The notes: generated by a model not told the origin, from the letters alone. A stretch of DNA of 64,000 bases from Apostichopus japonicus (GCF_037975245.1 NC_092576.1:17876111-17940110), one strand, 5' to 3'. Counted from the stretch's first letter, positions 10,648-25,290 are shown. A program made the numbers and translations.

Positions 10648-12450
10648 CTAGGGGTTCAATCCCCGTAGAGATGTGTCGTTAATGGTATGGTTGGGAAGGT
10701 TAAAATGTTCTCCAACTGGGGTCTCAGTCTTCATAGTGTTGACTGTAGATCTGTGTCCATAGAATCGCTTCTTGAGGGTGGTTTTGGTTTCGCCAACATA
10801 CTGGATGCCGCAAACTCTACAAGAGATCAGATAGATGACATTGGTGGTTGTGCAGGTGATGTGATCGTTAGTCTTGTGTGTGAGTTGCATTCTGTGGCTG
10901 GTGATGGAATTGGATTCAACAATGTGGTGGCTACAGATGATGCAACTCAAAGTACATTCACATTTGATAGTACCATGCTTAATCGGTGTAAGGTTAAAAG
11001 TTAGAGGTGGAACAGCAGCACGCACAAGAAGGTCTCGTAGGTGGCGTGGTCGTCTGTAGGCGATGATAGGTTTTTCAGGGACGGCTCGTTGGAGTCTATT
11101 TGAAGTGAGGAGAATGTTGTGGTTGCTAGAGGTAGTTTTCTGAAGAGGAGGAAGATTTGGGTGGAAAGTAACAACCAGGGGCAGCTTGTTTTTGCAATCT
11201 CGCCCCTTTTTGTTCTTCACTGCCAAAGTAGATGAACTGGAAAGGGAGCGGACTCTCTGAATAGCTTCATGCACCCTTCTGGCACTATGCCCCCTGGCAG
11301 TAATGTATTTTTCCAAAGCATCTGTATGGCAAATGAAAGAGGAATTGTTAGAGCAAATTCGACAGAGACGAAGTGCTGGACTGTAGGCATATCCAGACTT
11401 GCAATGGCGGGGATGGCAGCTTGAAGAATGGAGATACTGGTGTGTGTCTGTGGGCTTGGTGTATAAGTCTGTAGAGAGAGAACCGTGTTCCTTGCGAACA
11501 GTTACATCAAGAAAGTTAACCCGTTGGCGAAAGAAATCAGAGGTGAATTTGATGGTGCTGTGGAAAGAATTGATGTGATTCATGAAGGTGAGCAGGCTAT
11601 TCTCGTCACTGGTCGAAACGAAGAAAATGTCATCAATGTAGAGCCAACAGATAAGGGGACGGCAGGGGCTGTGCTGAGCATGCGTTCTTCAAGACTAGAC
11701 ATAAGCAGGCAAGCAGAGGAAGGAGCCATCCTGGTTCCCATGGCAGTCCCGTGTCTTTGAAGGTAATGCTTGTCCATGAACGTGAGGTTGTTTCTTGTGA
11801 GAACATGTTGCATGAGAACTTTGATGTCAGAGATTGGTGGACAAGGGTGAACCTTTTTAGACAGGGCTGCACACGTGGCTGCGATACCTTCAGCATGAGG
11901 GATGTTAGTTTAAAGAGAAGTTACGTCGAAAGTACCGATGATGGCTGTACTGGGGATTTGGTTCTTGATATCTTCAAGTTTCCTGAGGAAATCTGGAGTG
12001 TCACGGATATAAGAATTAATCTGAGGAACAAGAGATTTGATGAAGTGGTCCACAAACAAGGATATCTTCTCGGTGGGGGGAACCATTGCCTGAGATGATA
12101 GGCCTACCAGGGTTACGAGGCTTGTGAATTTTGAGCAGGAGATATAACCTGACTGCCTTCAATCTGTGGGACAAAGGAAAGAAACAGCCTTCTTAGAGAC
12201 CTGGTTCCGCTGTAACATATCAGTGATGGTTGTTTTATCTGCTGGGAGAAAATAACTGTGGCATCAGAATCAGAGGTGTGTAAATATCATTGTTGGAGAG
12301 ATGACGCAAGGCTTCCTTGATGTAATCCTGTCGATCCTGGATGACAACTGCAGAACCTTTGTCGGTTGGCTTAATGATAAAGTCACTGCGAGACATCAGT
12401 GAGGAGAGTGCTGTACGCTCATCTCTTGGAAGGTTGTCGTGTGTTCTGAG
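10648..12450 (-). pseudogene. Penelope-like element with RT and GIY-YIG domains (copy A)
   Basis: The largest open part (10,648-11,583, 311 codons) covers the region after the catalytic YIDD motif through the GIY-YIG nuclease. It contains VTFHPNLPPL and PEKPIIAYRRPRHLRDLL blocks, Cys pairs, then VIYLISC, CGIQYVGE and LKKRFYGH. Upstream, on the same strand, are WLYIDDIF (around 11,625-11,650), RT block HGTAMGTRMAPS, and TNIPHAEG preceded by an in-frame stop (DVTSL-stop; copy B has a Phe-Tyr pair there). A frameshift lies just before WLYIDD. A KIHKPRNPGRP-like block is near 12,110. This is a decayed, once autonomous PLE, shared with B. Confidence 0.9.
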
Positions 12451-13089
12451 GAGAAGATTTAGCTATTAAGTTAATAGAAATGTCTCAATTAGCTACTACT
12501 CACTCAATTGGGCTCATTTCCCGACCCTCGGCCACTTCAACCCTGACACCAATCCCACTTTGCTCTGACATGTATGCATATGTACACATGGTAGTGCTGC
12601 GTCATTATTAAGTTAACTTTGTACAGATCCTCGGCGGTTCCCAAAAGATAGTCAAACCTTTCATATATTTCTTCATTAGACAAGTTTCCGAAGTAATTTA
12701 TCATCCCTGACTGATCATCTACATTAAAAGCATGAGTTCTGCCAAGAGGTTGGATGGTGGGGAAGGGGAGGAGTGTAACGTTTATATTCAATGGTTGTGA
12801 TGTTGAGGTTAAATAATTATTTGAACTAACATGAAGTTTTGTGGCGTCGTAATGTTTCATGGCAAGCTATTAACGGGCATTGAATAAAACCAACTGTTTG
12901 ATCACTCAGTTCCCTTATGTTGTGCACAACAATTTGCAGTTATATCTGTACTGTGTACCTTTCTGAGTACTACCCAGGCCTTTATAGCCAGGAATTCCAA
13001 ATCAGGTGGAGAACGGGGTGGGAGGGGACATCAACATTTCAAGGATGGGCAAAACAGATGCATGTTTCCTTGTAAAGTTTTGTAGCCGG

Positions 13090-13126
<37 letters not shown>

Positions 13127-13985
13127 GTACTATAGGCACTCTCTCTTGATGGGTTATCTTTGCCAAAGTTTACATTAACAACCGACAGTATGTATGTATG
13201 TAAGTATGCGTGTAGGTATGTATGTACGTGTGCATTGGTGTGTGTGTGTGTGTCTGTGTATGTGTTTTACTGTAATGGAATAAAAGGCTACCAGGAAAGA
13301 ATATTAGATTAACGAAATATATGCATGACTGCATGAGCCACTCCTATGGATCTGCAGAATTTTTGCAATAGACGTGTAGGCTGCGGTAGGCTGCGGTAGG
13401 CTGCGGTAGGCTGCGGTAGCTGTTTGCAAAAACTTAGCTTTGCTAATAAATGTTTCTATCATGACAGGTTAGATAAATGAATCAATTTCACTAACTGAAT
13501 TAGTAATTATATATATGCTGCTGAGATGTAAAGAAAAAAAAAACTTACTGATGTGCTTGTTTTTATACGTACTTGTTTACTTGACTTTAGTAGGTCGGAG
13601 AGAGCATCGGTAGTCTTCATGAAGAAGGCAAACCTTAAAAACTTAAATAGTAATTAATATATATAACTAAGATGAATAAAGTAAAATTTTTCTAATTTAT
13701 GTGCTTGTTTTTAATACGTTCTTTTCGACTTGATTTTAGTAGGTCGGTAATGTAATGTCGGTCCCGGGAACAAACCTTACAACTACAAAATAACTCAATT
13801 GGCTGACAACGCAAAGAGAACTGCATCACGTAAATTGTATTCTTGGTCTGCTTGGAATGTACCACGCTTTGGTTTTGAATATAATGAATAACATAACATG
13901 CAAGTTAATTACATTAACATATATAAAGCCAAAGATCCTTATCAATGGAATCTTCGTATTTAACAGGTGAGAGCATCGGTAGTCT
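12450..13985. other. No recognisable gene (copy A)
   Basis: Contains a short TA tract (13,091-13,122), a TATG/TGTG-rich stretch near 13,190-13,265, and a 10-bp tandem repeat TAGGCTGCGG, four units at 13,376-13,420 (two in copy B near 32,745). TCGGAGAGAGCATCGGTAGT near 13,595 recurs further on as part of the higher-order repeat. The B counterpart is 31,820-33,400. Confidence 0.5.
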
Positions 13986-14335
13986 GAGTTAATTGGTATA
14001 CATACACAATTAGCATACACGGTTGACATACAACGTTAGCATACAATGTTAGCATACAAGGTTGGCATACAACGTTAGCATGTATACAGCAAAAGATCCT
14101 CATTAATGGAATCTTCGTATTCTACAGGTGAGAACATCGGTAGTCTTAATGAAGAAAGCAAAACTAAAACTAACATTCGCTACAGTACGGAACCAACATA
14201 CATCACCTGAGTTAATTCGTATGCACACACGATTAGCATACAAGGTTGACATATAACGTTAGCATACAAGGTTGACATACAGCGTTAGCATACAAGGTTG
14301 ACATACAACGTTAGTATAAAAGGTTGAAACCATTG
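13935..14335. repeat. Compound minisatellite GTTAGCATACAAGGTTGACA (copy A)
   Basis: Imperfect ~26-bp units alternating GTTAGCATACAA and GGTTGACATACAAC. These arrays are separated by a repeated block with ATCCTTATCAATGGAATCTT and GAGAGCATCGGTAGTC, giving a second, longer period. Confidence 0.8.
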
Positions 14336-16275
14336 AAAGGAATAGCCTATGTAACCATAGTCGTAATATGAAAAACGTTGTTTTTCTTTTCGTTTTGCGC
14401 TTCCCTCTTTTACTCCTCAACTTCCTCATTTACTCCTCAGAAAACACTATAATAACAAAAATTAAACAAACTAAAGAAGCAAGTGTACATCACACTGTGA
14501 AACATGAAAAAAAAACTAAAAACAGATAAATACTAATAGAATAAACTCGAATCCTAATCTTTTGTCAATTATCATGCAAAAACACACAACTCATTCACAC
14601 AGATTCAAACCGTGTAATTATCGACTTTGGATGCAAAAGGATATCATACTTGTTAACGATATATTTAATCCTAATGGTAACTTTCTACTTGTGGAGAGAA
14701 ATCTTTGGAGAAATCATTTGTAATTAATATTGACTCACTGGAATATCATTTCTTAGTAAATCTAGTTTAGTCATCTTGGAAATTGGTCTTTGATCAAATT
14801 AATTACAAACGTTTGTAATCCTGTTAGCGTTAATAGTTTTAACAATGTTCTATTGTCTGGCTGTGTTTTCAAAAGTTTATCTACGATCGTTTGCTCCAGT
14901 CATCGTGTCATCCATAACGTAAATGTTATTTGGCGTGTTCGGAAACAACTAATACTTACAAGAGAATATTGAATGTTTACTGCAGTGTTCCTTTTAATTG
15001 TTGTTGTTCCATTGACGCTCCTGTTTGATGGTTTCAGTATCGTCTGTTCTACATAAACATTCACACAGACAGATAAATACACTTACATGTTCATTGTTCA
15101 GCAAATAACGGAACTCCCATCAGTAAAGGTAGCATTAATTATTATAAACATCATTTTTCTTTACAATGTATTTCAAAGAAATATGTTGGACTGTAACTCA
15201 GAAAAGAATTGGTTTTCTTGGTTTAACTTGTCTTAAATTTTCTATGTAGTTGATGTAGACATGAACAAATGTTAAAGTCTTACTTCCATTATTTTTCTCT
15301 GCCTTCAAGTGCAAATGAATTTTCTTTCTATATTGACTTTTCGTTATATGAACAACAAAGAGCAAAAATCCAATCATACGATATAGAAAACGCTGTAATA
15401 GTAACACAGTTAGAAAAATAGAAAGGCAACTACATCATACAGTAAAAAAAGACAGATAAAATACTAAATAAACTAGAAATATATAATGAGTTTAGACTAA
15501 GTCATTTTGAACACTGTTTCCAGACCGACCACAGTACACTTCGGTTCATAATCACTGTACAAAGGGCATTCGATGAATTCAGTCATATACAAATTATTAG
15601 AATGACGTGCGTCTGTTTATGTTCTCAAGTTGTGAATATGAAATGATAGCGGTTTATAGGGCAATGACTTAAGATATACTGTACATAGGGAAGTTGTTAG
15701 AATGAAGTATATGGCTGCTTACAGATTTGTAGGGGATTCTGGAAGACATCGTGTTTGAAAATAGAGTACATTATGTTGTGCCCTGCCGGTGCCGATGTGT
15801 ATAGAGTTGATCAAATGAGTTAAGACCGATTACTATTTTATCTGAGGACACTCAGTTATAATGGTAAAATAAATCATTAACACCAAATATTAGAAATATC
15901 GCTATTTGAAAAGATCGTCAAAAAGATAACCTGGTTCATATTCAGTCTAACTATTTTGAATCAACAACATTATTTTAAATTAACTTTAATCATTTGTTTT
16001 GCTTTAAGAAACAAATATGTATCATCTGAGTAGTATAGTTTAATAAAAATGAAAAGAGAAAGAGAGAGAAAAAAGAGCGAATAATGAGATATTCTTTGTC
16101 CTTCCGTACGTCATCAGGAGGAGTAGACGATGACGGCGGCGACGATGTTTATAATTTGATATATCAAAGAAAAAAAAGAGCAAATGAAGAGATTTGTCTT
16201 TCCGTACGTCTCCATCAATATTAGTAGTCAAAGGCGGAGATGGTGGCGGCTGTAGTGGCGGCGCCGACGATGATG
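14336..16275. other. No recognisable gene; 3' flank of the CD225 gene (copy A)
   Basis: AT-rich with no supported exon. Just downstream of the CD225 stop (16,075-16,275) a ~100-bp block with CTTTCCGTACGTC and GGCGGCGACGATGTTTATAA is present twice in A. In B a single version is near 35,570-35,680. The B counterpart of the whole stretch is 33,836-35,676. Confidence 0.5.
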
Positions 16276-16276
16276 T

Positions 16277-18835
16277 TTATAATTGAATTATCACGTAAAC
16301 AGTGATCCAAACAATACCGATACCAAGGGAGATCATCGTCCACAACTTAGCGCTTGCAGAGGCTTGCTCGGCACCTTGTATGTCACCACTACTGAAAAGG
16401 CATCTCACCTTGTCAAGAAATAAACATGAAAAGATATAAATAGACATTTGATCACTTGAAAAGGAAGACGGGTATAGCTTTCACTGAGATATGATATACC
16501 TGCGTATACCTGCACACACGTACTATGATGGATCTGCTTTATATGATTAATATCACACAGGGCCGTAGCTACAATTATGATGCGAACATGTACCTCCCCC
16601 CCCCCCTTAAAAACTGTCTGGTAGATGCCGTACATATATATAACACACGCACGCAAAGTCGTAAAAACAAATGGTGGTTAAAATGATAACGATGATGACA
16701 CTATTTTGAAAAATGAAAAATCATGTATCAATATAATAACATTCAAAGAAAATTTGCAACCCCCCCCCCCCATGACACTACGAAGGTAGACTACGCTCCT
16801 GCATTAACCAATCTTCCCCTCCTACTACCAGTTTCACAAAAACAAAAACAAAAACAGGCTGGTTTTAGGGGCCAATTTTCAGGTTCCTTTTTCCAAAAAT
16901 GAAATGATGACACCATACTATTCGCCAGCGGATTAATATATAATTGGATCATATGGGATTATATTACTATTGAACTGGTAATGAAGAGTTATTCACATGT
17001 AATAAAGGTTTGCTAAAGTTTTTAGGAAGCGGTGGGAGATGAGAGGGTCTGACCTTTTAAGACATTTTCATGTTAAAGGTGACAACTACAGATGTGTTAG
17101 TGATACCTCCCGAGGGTGGCAGTAAAGTGTTTGAGCAATGGGTGACCATTTTTCCTAGCATATTTAGGTGCAACACTGGAGGTATTTAATGTAGGAAACC
17201 AAGCATAGGGTTATAAATCTGATCATTCTGTACTAGCCAGAAATATGCTAGAATGGCAATGATCCTCATAAAATACTTACTTTAGCTGCAAATACAATAG
17301 CCACGATACCAGTAGGCCAGAAACAGAAAATGGTGACCAGAATTGCAAATACCAAGTAGTCATTGGGTTGTACCTGGGTTGTACGAACAATTGTGACAGG
17401 AGCAGGCTGTGTGGCGGCAGCGACAGTGTTGACCTACAGTATATACGGGAAATATAGCAAGATTAGCAACTTTGCATAGCAAACTGTCATATAACATATC
17501 ACATCGGGGTACTATCGGCCATTAGTATATCATAACAGAATCATGTCTGTAACAGTGTTATAATGTCATAAATAACCAATGTTGAGTAATATTGGTATTA
17601 CTCATAAACACACACTTGCCCACATTCCAGCTCGCTTTCAACGACACCAGGTCCACATTCCTTCATGTTCAAATCCTATACCCGCCCGTGTTCTGCTGGT
17701 ATGGAGTAAGAAAATGCCAATCAAACAGAGCTTCATTTATACCCTTAGTGAGCCCAGGACTATAATAACGCAAACTCTATAACATGACATAGGCTGCAAT
17801 CCCGTTGTTGTTGTTTATAAAGGAGAGCCAAACGTTCCACGATTGTTGAAAACTGTATTGAGATGTCAAGTGTTTTGTAGGAATGTCTACATAAATATCA
17901 GCAATTAAAAGTATAAGAGAAGTATGGCGACTAACGTAATTATTAGGGAGTCATATTTTTTGCCGAAGATAGAGAAAAAGATGAAAAGACATAAACATAA
18001 ATGTGTAGAGTATCGTGCCAGTAGCACGCTTATAAGTTACAACAAATGCGACAACATGTTCAACGTATCTCACATAAATGTTCAAATATATTGCTCTTAT
18101 AGTATTAAAAGTATTTTCATCAAGATAACTAGACTATCACGGCTATCTGTTCAAAGGAATGGCGCCTATACGTTTCAAACTTTCACTTTCCATTTCCCTG
18201 TCTTCGACATATCAATGTCAATTAACTCCTAATGGATATATAATACGCTAAAGATGATATTCTTATATAACATTGACATCTCATTTCAGGTTTCGATTGT
18301 ATGGAACGTTTGGCTCTCCGTTGTTTCCTTTGATAATTACGTATGCTCGGAAAGTTGGTACAGAACTTTGAAAAGACTCTATTTAAACAAGACCTGAGGT
18401 CGGCAGCGTAATTATAAAGCTGTGGAAATATTAAGTTTTGTATAATAAATCATATGAGTCGGCATATTGAGATATGGATTGAAAATATGCTGTGATCATG
18501 TTTGACAATATTTCTATTACCAAACGTAGGAACATCTGTCTCTGAACATTCCACTAAATGATACAATTTATAAAAAAGGATATTATCATTGCTTGAGGCG
18601 CTGCCTTCATTTTCTCCAATGTTAACATCAGTCCTATACGTACCACTGTCATTTGCTGTGGCTGCTGTTGAGGTGGGTAACCTTGTTGAGGGGGATAACC
18701 TTGTTGAGGCGGATAACCTTGTTGAGGCGGAATTCCCGACTTGTTATCATATGGAGGGGGCTGTTGATCTGGAAGTAACAAAGTTGAGTGGTAACGTTGT
18801 TTCCGTGCATTTGATAACTGAACTGTCAAAGACAT
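16277..18835 (-). CDS. CD225/dispanin-family two-helix membrane protein (copy A)
   Basis: Three in-phase exons on the - strand: 18,644-18,768 (or to 18,835 if the ATG there is used), 17,281-17,433 and 16,277-16,408. Donors (GTACGT, GTAAGT) and AG acceptors fit. The first exon has QQPPPYDNK, a PPxY motif of the kind bound by WW domains, then three PPQQGY repeats. Exon two carries PNDYLVFAILVTIFCFWP and GIVAIVFAAK, the CD225 signature with the first membrane helix. Exon three gives VRCLFSSGDIQGA and a second helix. CD225 proteins (IFITM, PRRT, SynDIG relatives) are small membrane proteins, many acting in vesicle or membrane organisation; the specific role here is unknown. A CAG acceptor at the Asp-Gln-Gln start suggests an upstream first exon that I cannot place. 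With the local ATG the product is 158 residues. Confidence 0.85.
17822..18319. mobile_element. Inverted-repeat element inside CD225 intron (copy A)
   Basis: GGAGAGCCAAACGTTCCA at the left and its reverse complement at the right enclose ~460 bases with no coding signal, within the CD225 first intron. No target-site duplication was identified. Confidence 0.6.
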
Positions 18836-19182
18836 CTATCCTCGTGTATGGAAATACATCAAAAATATGACAACTGCTTTACAATGTTCCAAAGTTCATC
18901 TTTGCAGCAAGTGGATACAAACAGACATCTAATATGAGTGCTTTACAAATAATTGAAGTTAAACGCTTAATATCAACCTTGTATGTTATTGATGATGTTC
19001 ACTCACTCATGGCGTCACTTTGTTCTGGTTTTGATATTTTGTTTGCATTTAATTCAGAATTCAATACCAGGATCACTTACGGGCCAGGAAACATGGAGTT
19101 AATTATAATATTTAATGGATATATTTTTTAGTTTATAATTAGAAAAACAAAACACGGCTAAATTGATGTCATATATCTTATC

Positions 19183-19187
<5 letters not shown>

Positions 19188-19253
<66 letters not shown>

Positions 19254-19257
19254 AATC

Positions 19258-19289
<32 letters not shown>

Positions 19290-19301
19290 AATATAAATAT
19301 A

Positions 19302-19384
<83 letters not shown>
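19188..19384. repeat. (TA)n microsatellite at the end of copy A
   Basis: TA tract with a few AA, TT and TG interruptions. Homology between A and B ends here. Confidence 0.95.
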
Positions 19385-19388
<4 letters not shown>

Positions 19389-20575
19389 GCTTTTCAATAC
19401 TTAAAACGCTAATGACTTTACTCACAGAATTAATTTTGATATGTTTTAAACCGTTACAAGACATTGCTATCAGTTAATAATACTTTTATTTTATTCTTAA
19501 ATGGACCCTTTTCACATCTGAGGCACATCAGATGAAGCAGCTGGAATACTGAGTCTAGCAAAGGAAATGTTAGATCAGTTATTTACCCAAAATTCGATAG
19601 GAAATCAACATAATGTTATGGTCTTAAATAACACTTTTGCAAACCAAAGACAAAAACGGTGTTTAAATGTCATTCAAGGATGCTATTCGTGTTGGAATTA
19701 TTGTCGTACTTTGAGCTATTTTGTTTCACTTTTGATCAAATGAATTCATTTCTTTATATCAATGACAATCCGTTTTGATACAATTTTCCATGCCCAGTAC
19801 GGTACTAATTAAGTCAAATACGTAGAACCAGCAGAAACAGATTATCACAACCAACAAGCATATGATGAAGTGTACACTCCAGCTTTTACTTCAACTAAAC
19901 ACACCCCTCTTTCTTCTACTCAATTGGTCTCATAGTATAAAGACATTGATGGTGGATTCTTGAAATAACCAACACGAATGGTTCTTGGCCTGCATGATTT
20001 CCAAGCTAATGTGACATTGTCCAAAATATGTTAAGAACCACTAGGTCTACAGTGCCTTTCCATATCAAACCAAATGTTGCTTTGCCTTCCTTACACTGTA
20101 TACAGTGTGGGGTGTATTAAATACTCTTCAGCAATACAAAATCACATGGTGTGCGTGCTTTATACACATTTCATATACATCACTGTCGCACAAGCCAACT
20201 TCTCAAACAATGAGTAAGATATGTAAATAAGGTTGCATATATAAAATCAATTCTACAGGCGTGTTAATGGTGCATTTAATGTCTCGTTAAAAGAAAGGAG
20301 AAAAGCCTAAGGAAGTGGTTTAGTTTGTATATACCCTAATTATGATATTAAAAGGAATCATTCAGTTAAAACTTCCTTTTCAATTCTAGGATTCATAAGA
20401 GGAAACAAAGTCGACCTCATGTACATAGTTTCCGGCATACAAGGTTAGAGTTTCACTCCCAAATCGGTGTTTTTCACGACCGGACATTACATACTGATGA
20501 TCAAACATATTGTTCCGTCTCATAAACTAAATGCTGTGTTACTCATTGTTACGACCAAAAAGGTCCTCTTACGCC
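19385..20575. other. Spacer between unit copies A and B
   Basis: No gene recognised. Its right third (20,196-20,575) recurs inverted at 41,491-41,900. The left part has no counterpart in the window. Confidence 0.6.
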
Positions 20576-21335
20576 TAGGCTCGGTAGCATGATGAGATTA
20601 TCTTACTTTTAAATATTGTTCTTTAGCCTACCTCGCCCATCCCGTTTAATATATAATTTGTTACGTTACAAAATGTATGTGTATGTGATTTGGCAATGCC
20701 CTACGTGATACACGAACAGTACTGCATTAACAGTCAATGTAGTGTACTGTACTGTATAGCCAAACGTTAACGTTAAGACTAGGCCTTTTTAAACAAGATA
20801 TTGTTGAACGTTTAAATTCTAATCATGCTTCATTAGCAAAATAATACGCAATCCCTAAATTATGAATAAACGTAAAAAGAATGAGCTATGCATTTGTAAT
20901 CTTACAGTATGCGTTTTCAGTGTAAATTATTAAAACATGCAAAAGACAGGTTAACATAGTCATGATTGTTACACAATATATATTTTGAACGTTACTACCA
21001 CATTTTACCCAAAAATAATCCCCCAACAAGTTGTGACCGTTTTCTTTTATGACAAAACGTATATGTAAAGTCTAGATGTACATTGGCACACATACTGTAA
21101 TTATCAATATTTTCAAGTTGATTGTTTAGAACTAGGATGAATTGCTTTCACACTTATGCAATATTAATCAACGAGAATGCATTCATATTATGATACATTC
21201 ACTTCTAAGGTGGATAATTGACGTCAAATATTCGAACGAAACAGTCAGTTGTGGAGGCAGAAGAGAGGTCATGTGTCTTGACTTCAAATAATGCTAGAAA
21301 TATATTCATGAAACAAAGGCGTCTGGGGTGTGCCA

Positions 21336-21451
21336 ACAGGCGCGTATAGAAACTCTCTCAATACAATCGCTTAAAAACAGTTTTAATTTCATGCATGGAA
21401 TTAAAACTGTTTTTCAACGATTGCATTGAGAGAGTTTCTCTACGTGCCTGT
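21336..21451. repeat. 116-nt foldback hairpin (copy B)
   Basis: Counterpart of the hairpin at 764-879. A few stem bases differ from copy A, but both arms still pair along almost the whole length. Confidence 0.85.
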
Positions 21452-24441
21452 GTATGCTTAATACAAGATATTGCAATATATACCTTACACACTTATCTAT
21501 TATGGCATGCAGTACATATAATATACTTAGTAGTTGGAAGTAAAGAGACATGCTCTTTAATTACCTCGAAATGTTTCACAAGTAGCAAATACAAATACAC
21601 TGTAGTTAAACCATACATACACAAGGTTTCGACTTTTGCCATGAACAAGGCCTGTCATCGTGTAATTGTATACCATATGTACAATATATACAATATTAGG
21701 TGGTATCAGTTATGTATTATAAGTAAATAACTACACTTGATTTCCTCAGCTTTAATAAAAAGTCTTGCGATATTATATTCATAAAGGAGTTCAAATATAA
21801 CTATTTTTATCAAAGTCTTCACTATTTCTGTTCTATTTACAAACTTACCAGTCATAATGAATATTGTCCTCGCATTCAGTAAAACCTGCCAATTGGTGAG
21901 AACCGTGCTTACGTTGTGTGTTATAGTAAAGTAACATACACACGTGGTGCATTATCGTTATCTGAAAGCATCATTGCAATAAAACCCGATAGGCGGAAAT
22001 GCATTGTTTGAGTGATATCTTCTTTCACTATTGACAATTCATGATTCAGTTTGAGAAGACGCTAATTGTAGTCGTCTTAAGATATTGTCATTGGAATAAG
22101 GATGTAGTTTTGCTGGCGCGTATCCAGGATTTTCTAATCCGGGTGGGAAGGGGGGGGGGGCGAATTACTATCTAAGCGGAGCGCCACCATTGGTTTTTTC
22201 GCACAGCGTACAATAAAATTTCTGGTTTTGATAGTCGCCCAGATCACAGGCACTTCCCGGGCTTGAAAATGACCAACCAGATGTATCCTTTTACCTGAGA
22301 ACCAAGTTTTCCCCAACAGTTTTTCCCTCTCCATAACCTTTTTGAAGATTGTCACCAGTCACACATCATGTTCGACCTCATCGCATCTCCTTTGGATCAT
22401 TGCTTTTGTAGGTGATTCTACGTCGCGGCCCACCATACCCGTCAGCCCCACTTTTCAAGGTTTTCCTCGTGGATAAATTCACTTCAAAACATTCCCACTG
22501 CACAAAATTTCATCTTATGGACAACCAATATAGAAAAAAAAACCTTCAATCCCTGACAGACTGGTCAAAATTGCACGAGTAGAAGCAAATATTATGAAGA
22601 ATGTTGGTGAGGGAATTTTTGAAAATTCAGACACAGTTTATCGGTGTACGTTGAAGGAAATAAAAGTACCAGATATTTCCGAAACCGAACACTTCACACA
22701 TAGACAGTTTGGAGGCTGTTCATCCTGGAACGCCATTTTCATGCTCACTGATATGATGTGATATTTGCTGTTTGCTTTACAAATTCGAATGATTGAAATG
22801 AGACTGAAATAAGTAACTTTTAGCTGTTTATTGTGCAATGCCCACATTTTTTTTCATTTCGAAAGACGCAGTTTCAAGCTCGCTACACAAGGTTTCAATT
22901 CTCTATCTGCCTTCAGTGTAGGGAAGATCTTGGGATTTTCATCCCTAGATATCGCTAGATATCAGTGGCGTAGCCACAAGGGGGGGGGGGGGGTTGGCGC
23001 GTCAGGGGGCGACAGCCCCCATGAAAGCTTGTCTCCCCCAGTCACCCTCCCACAGGGATTTTGGGTGTCGAAAACAATTACATGTGCGAAAAATATATTA
23101 TTGGTCTGAATGGTCTCGAATCTCCATGATGACCATTCATGAACGACCCTTCGACCGCGGACCGACAGTAGGCTACAGTTGCTGGAAAACCTGACGTGAC
23201 ATAGCACATAGGCCGAGAAGACATCTACAGTGGTCGCGCTGTACTGAAAACGCATGTTAACGACCGTCGAATAATATAATTCCTGCTCTACAAGACTACA
23301 ACACACATAATGTTTAAAACTGAATCTGTTTGTTCGACTGTTCGGGCAAACTTTGCTTTTGTTTCTCTTTTTGTCTAGGCATAATCACATTGACTTGATG
23401 AATTTTCCATGAATTTATTATCAGCTATACATATCCTATCCTTTCTCGTGGTTGGTCGGTTAGTTCGGCTTAAAAACACAGCAACACTATCATGTTATGT
23501 AGTGTCTCCACAGAAAGAAAAAAACAGGGTCGACGCGCACTGGTTTACACGAATTTCCCTCATTGGTTGACACTAACCCTAATCCCTAACATACAAATAA
23601 ATACTAATACAAACGGCCAATCAGGATCATGTAACTAGTGCGCATTAACTTTTCAAACAAGCTATTGAGCTACAGGGACGTAGCCAGGGGGAGCGTCTGC
23701 CTAAATTTAGACTATAGCCTATTACAGGCCTACGGTCGGCCACTGCGTAATAAAATACATATTGCCTACCTAACAGGAAACAAAATCTGCTGATATTATG
23801 ATATCATATGATTATGATGAAACTGGGAAAACATTGTACCAGATCGCATCTAAGGACCTTCAATTGTCCAAAAATATCTCAATATTACACCCCTCTCCAT
23901 ATCAGTCACAAAATTTGCTCCCCCCCCCCCTTCAAATTCCTGGCTAGTCGCTGGTGAGATATACTATACCGTTATAGAAAGGTGGTTTCCAGATACTGGA
24001 ATCCCAAAGAGGTTGTTAAAAGATAAAGAATGCTGACATCAGACAGGTTTCTCACATCATTGCTCGCGTCATTGCGTCGATGCTTACAATTTTCAATCGG
24101 GTTTTCATTTCTGGGACGTACCCTGATGCTTTTGAAACCGCTAAAAAAAAACAATTTTCAAGAAAAGAAACAATACTATTGCTGAGAACTACCAGCTAAT
24201 CATTCTATCACCCTAATAATATTTCAGACGCAATCTTTGATGTCAGTTTGACATATAGTTTGGTCATTCCAGTATGTTACTTGGCTGAAAGCCCAGTCAA
24301 TCTTTCCTTATTTTCCACGCGCAATTTGCAGATTTGTCGAAAAATGTCAATGACGGTGTCAAACTCACAAAAGATATGTCATAATATTTCAAAGTAACTT
24401 ACCGGACTGCTTTTGTTTTCTATTTCACTAAACTAAACTAA

Positions 24442-24727
24442 CCGGTGCTATGGCCGAGTGGATAAAGGCGGTGGCATTTGAAGCAATGAGGCTTAGCAAT
24501 CGGGAGATTCGGGGTTCTATTCCCGGCCGGGTCATAGTAAGGTGGGTTTTTCATCCAAGAGAAATCTACGGTTTTCCCATCTGAAATGACTTTCTAAATT
24601 GAAAAGATTCCAAAATTTGAGTAAAAATGTTGAATTGGAAGTCACCCGACGTGTAAGTTGTAATCCATAAGCCCTTGCGGGCTTCTCCCACATTTGTGGT
24701 CGCTTAAACGTCGTAAAAATAAAAAAT
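24442..24727 (+). mobile_element. tRNA-derived SINE (copy B)
   Basis: Same element as 3,877-4,163 with a few substitutions. It was inherited through the duplication and is not an independent insertion. Confidence 0.8.
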
Positions 24728-24967
24728 AACTGCTGATTATTATTTGATGACCATATCAAGACATGAAATCTTAAAATAAATGATGTTAAGAAAACTTTAG
24801 AGCAGCTTACAAGGCCTGGGAAGTGTCATTTCCAATGATCTAGGAGGCTTTTTTAGCTAAAAATTCCCGACGAGTCAGTCGAGTTCGAGACCAGCCACAG
24901 TTGGTTTCAGACCACAATTGTACAATTTTTTAAGACTTCCAAACACGCGTTATGATAGACCAAATAT

Positions 24968-25176
<209 letters not shown>

Positions 25177-25290
25177 ATTAGTGAGAGAGGAAAATGGAAA
25201 CATCAAAAATGGAGTTGTCTGTGTAAGGGGTAGGGACAGTCGCACTGGCTACCCTGTGTATATACAGTAATAGGGATCAACGCTGTAATT

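Noticed and set aside
10687-11004. 105-codon + strand frame (also 30,238-30,555)
   Set aside because: Antisense shadow of the PLE GIY-YIG region.
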